Shown here one piece after another: positions 40,969 to 41,823 of a stretch of 41,823 bases of DNA. Source of the stretch: a bacterium (GTDB taxonomy: Bacteria > Bacteroidota > Bacteroidia > Flavobacteriales_D > Crocinitomicaceae). The DNA lies in the NCBI GenBank assembly GCA_024742305.1, contig JANSYQ010000031.1, forward strand, positions 1 through 41,823. Reading direction: 5' to 3'. A program made the position numbers and the translations under genes. The notes beneath the pieces are model-generated. The model made no database searches. It was not told where the DNA came from and saw nothing but the letters and a program-made list of their open reading frames with translations. Position 1 is the first letter of the stretch. Each line of letters opens with the position of its first letter.

Positions 40969-41744
40969 TCTTTCGAACCAAACATGTGTTCAAATGCATC
41001 GTAAACGGCAAGGTGTAAAACATCGCCATGGTCATTCTCTTTAAAGAAGCCCCAGTACAGCTGATCGTTCTCTTCGATCTCCTTCGATAACTTTCTTCGT
41101 AGTTTCTTGGCAACACTTTTCATCTCTTTACCTTCTTCTCCCACACCAACATAGATGTTTAAATCATGCTCTGCTTCCTTCATTTCTAGGTCCAAATACG
41201 ATTCATAATCAAACCAAAGGCTCGGACTAATAATGATGTAATTTTGAAACATGTTGGGATGCTTCATCAGTATTTCCGTGGCAAGCAATCCGCCGAATGA
41301 CTGTCCGATGAGCGTGCGTTCCGGCGTGGTGTTGTAGTTGGATTCGACATACGAAAATACCTCCGAATCAAGGTAACGAATGAATTTGTCTGAACCGCCC
41401 ATTTCCGGGTATTCTGCCTTGTGAAGAGAATCTCTTGTGTCACTTGTAAAATCTCTTGTTCTGTCTACATTTTCGATGCCGACAACAATGCTTTCAGGAA
41501 TCATATTGATCCATGGGAATGAACCGAATTGTACCAACCCCGCGATATGAATGAAATCTTCATGCGCCGATCCGTCTAACAGATAAATGACAGGATATGT
41601 TTTCGCAGAATCTGCCGAGTACGACTGAGGCAGGTAGACATTCAGAATGCGTTCCTCATCCATGATTTTGGAAGTCGTTGTCACGCGATCTCCAATACTA
41701 AAATCCGAAACCGTTTCCAATTTGGTGATGGCGAGAGTGGGCAT
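40965..41744 (-). CDS. Alpha/beta hydrolase, esterase D/IroE-like (5' end uncertain)
   Basis: This hydrolase has 259 residues if it starts at ATG 41744. The core is intact: NVYLPQSY, YPVIYLLDG, the nucleophile elbow GQSFGG (Ser149), ISPSLWFDY, and the catalytic His in ENDHGD (His239). It belongs to the group that includes siderophore esterases; the substrate is unknown. Related proteins usually begin with a signal peptide. None is visible here, and the frame stays open upstream for at least 26 more codons to the right edge, passing through a 41-bp repeat (41730-41805). The true start, perhaps with a signal peptide, may lie outside the window. It is coupled to the downstream glycosyltransferase gene. 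Confidence 0.82.
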   Translation of the reverse strand: MPTLAITKLETVSDFSIGDRVTTTSKIMDEERILNVYLPQSYSADSAKTYPVIYLLDGSAHEDFIHIAGLVQFGSFPWINMIPESIVVGIENVDRTRDFTSDTRDSLHKAEYPEMGGSDKFIRYLDSEVFSYVESNYNTTPERTLIGQSFGGLLATEILMKHPNMFQNYIIISPSLWFDYESYLDLEMKEAEHDLNIYVGVGEEGKEMKSVAKKLRRKLSKEIEENDQLYWGFFKENDHGDVLHLAVYDAFEHMFGSKE

Positions 41745-41805
41745 CGTGCTCGCCGAGCCTATTCGATGGTCGGGGAAGTGGACATCATGCTCGCCGGGCC
41801 GATCT
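41730..41805. repeat. Two 41-bp-spaced repeat units at the right edge
   Basis: CATCGTGCTCGCCGAGCC (41742-41759) and CATCATGCTCGCCGGGCC (41783-41800) differ at two positions, and the flanking bases (GTGG before, AT after) also match. The spacing is 41 bp. The first unit contains the esterase start codon assigned here. Confidence 0.7.
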
Positions 41806-41823
41806 TCAATAGGGGAAGGATTC

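Overview
The window looks like a chromosomal stretch of a Bacteroidota bacterium, most likely order Flavobacteriales; I cannot place the genus. Three proteins end in type IX secretion (T9SS) C-terminal sorting domains. The primary sigma factor is the short Bacteroidota form without region 1.1. Recognisable promoters carry the phylum-specific -7 box TAnnTTTG, and Shine-Dalgarno sites are mostly absent. The gene order pyrE / SRPBCC / biotin ligase / rsfS / ftsH is typical of the group. I saw no phage, integrase, IS transposase, CRISPR array, rRNA or tRNA.

Region 1 (1-5500) is housekeeping: the 5' end of ftsH, rsfS, a biotin ligase, an SRPBCC protein, pyrE, a NUDIX hydrolase, an SDR oxidoreductase and a polytopic membrane protein. 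It contains a tandem intergenic repeat array (3093-3232), and a related repeat appears to have invaded the biotin ligase reading frame. Region 2 (5501-8380) holds HtpG and a membrane-anchored TerB/J-domain protein, a plausible chaperone pair. Region 3 (8398-13470) is one giant secreted reprolysin-type metalloprotease with a P-domain, four near-identical repeats and a T9SS tail. Region 4 (13671-25468) is mostly housekeeping: an RsmI-like methyltransferase, a low-molecular-weight phosphatase, RpoD, PriA, two tandem paralogous lipoproteins, a double-VOC protein with an operator-like palindrome at its promoter, a patatin fused to an outer-membrane barrel, and a THUMP/RNA methyltransferase. Region 5 (25501-30960) has an FHA-like polytopic membrane protein, a MITE-like intergenic element, citrate synthase and a DPP-IV-type peptidase.

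Region 6 (31302-40004) is the most interesting. Six same-strand genes encode exported or envelope proteins: a secreted lamin-tail protein, a TonB-dependent receptor, a secreted endonuclease I with OB-like modules, the C-terminal half of a 5'-nucleotidase as a lipoprotein, its catalytic metallophosphoesterase half as a separate Tat-type protein, and a small outer-membrane barrel. I read this as a candidate locus for cutting extracellular nucleic acids, importing the fragments, and stripping phosphate or releasing nucleosides. That reading is inference from families and gene order. The window ends with a GT2 glycosyltransferase and an esterase whose upstream frame runs open through another repeat to the window edge.

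Dense packing is a recurring theme. Two convergent pairs overlap at their 3' ends (birA/SRPBCC by 8 bp, rpoD/priA by 4 bp), and a third (outer-membrane barrel/GT2) is 1 bp apart. Two divergent pairs (rsfS/birA, pyrE/NUDIX) have -7 boxes that imply overlapping 5' ends.
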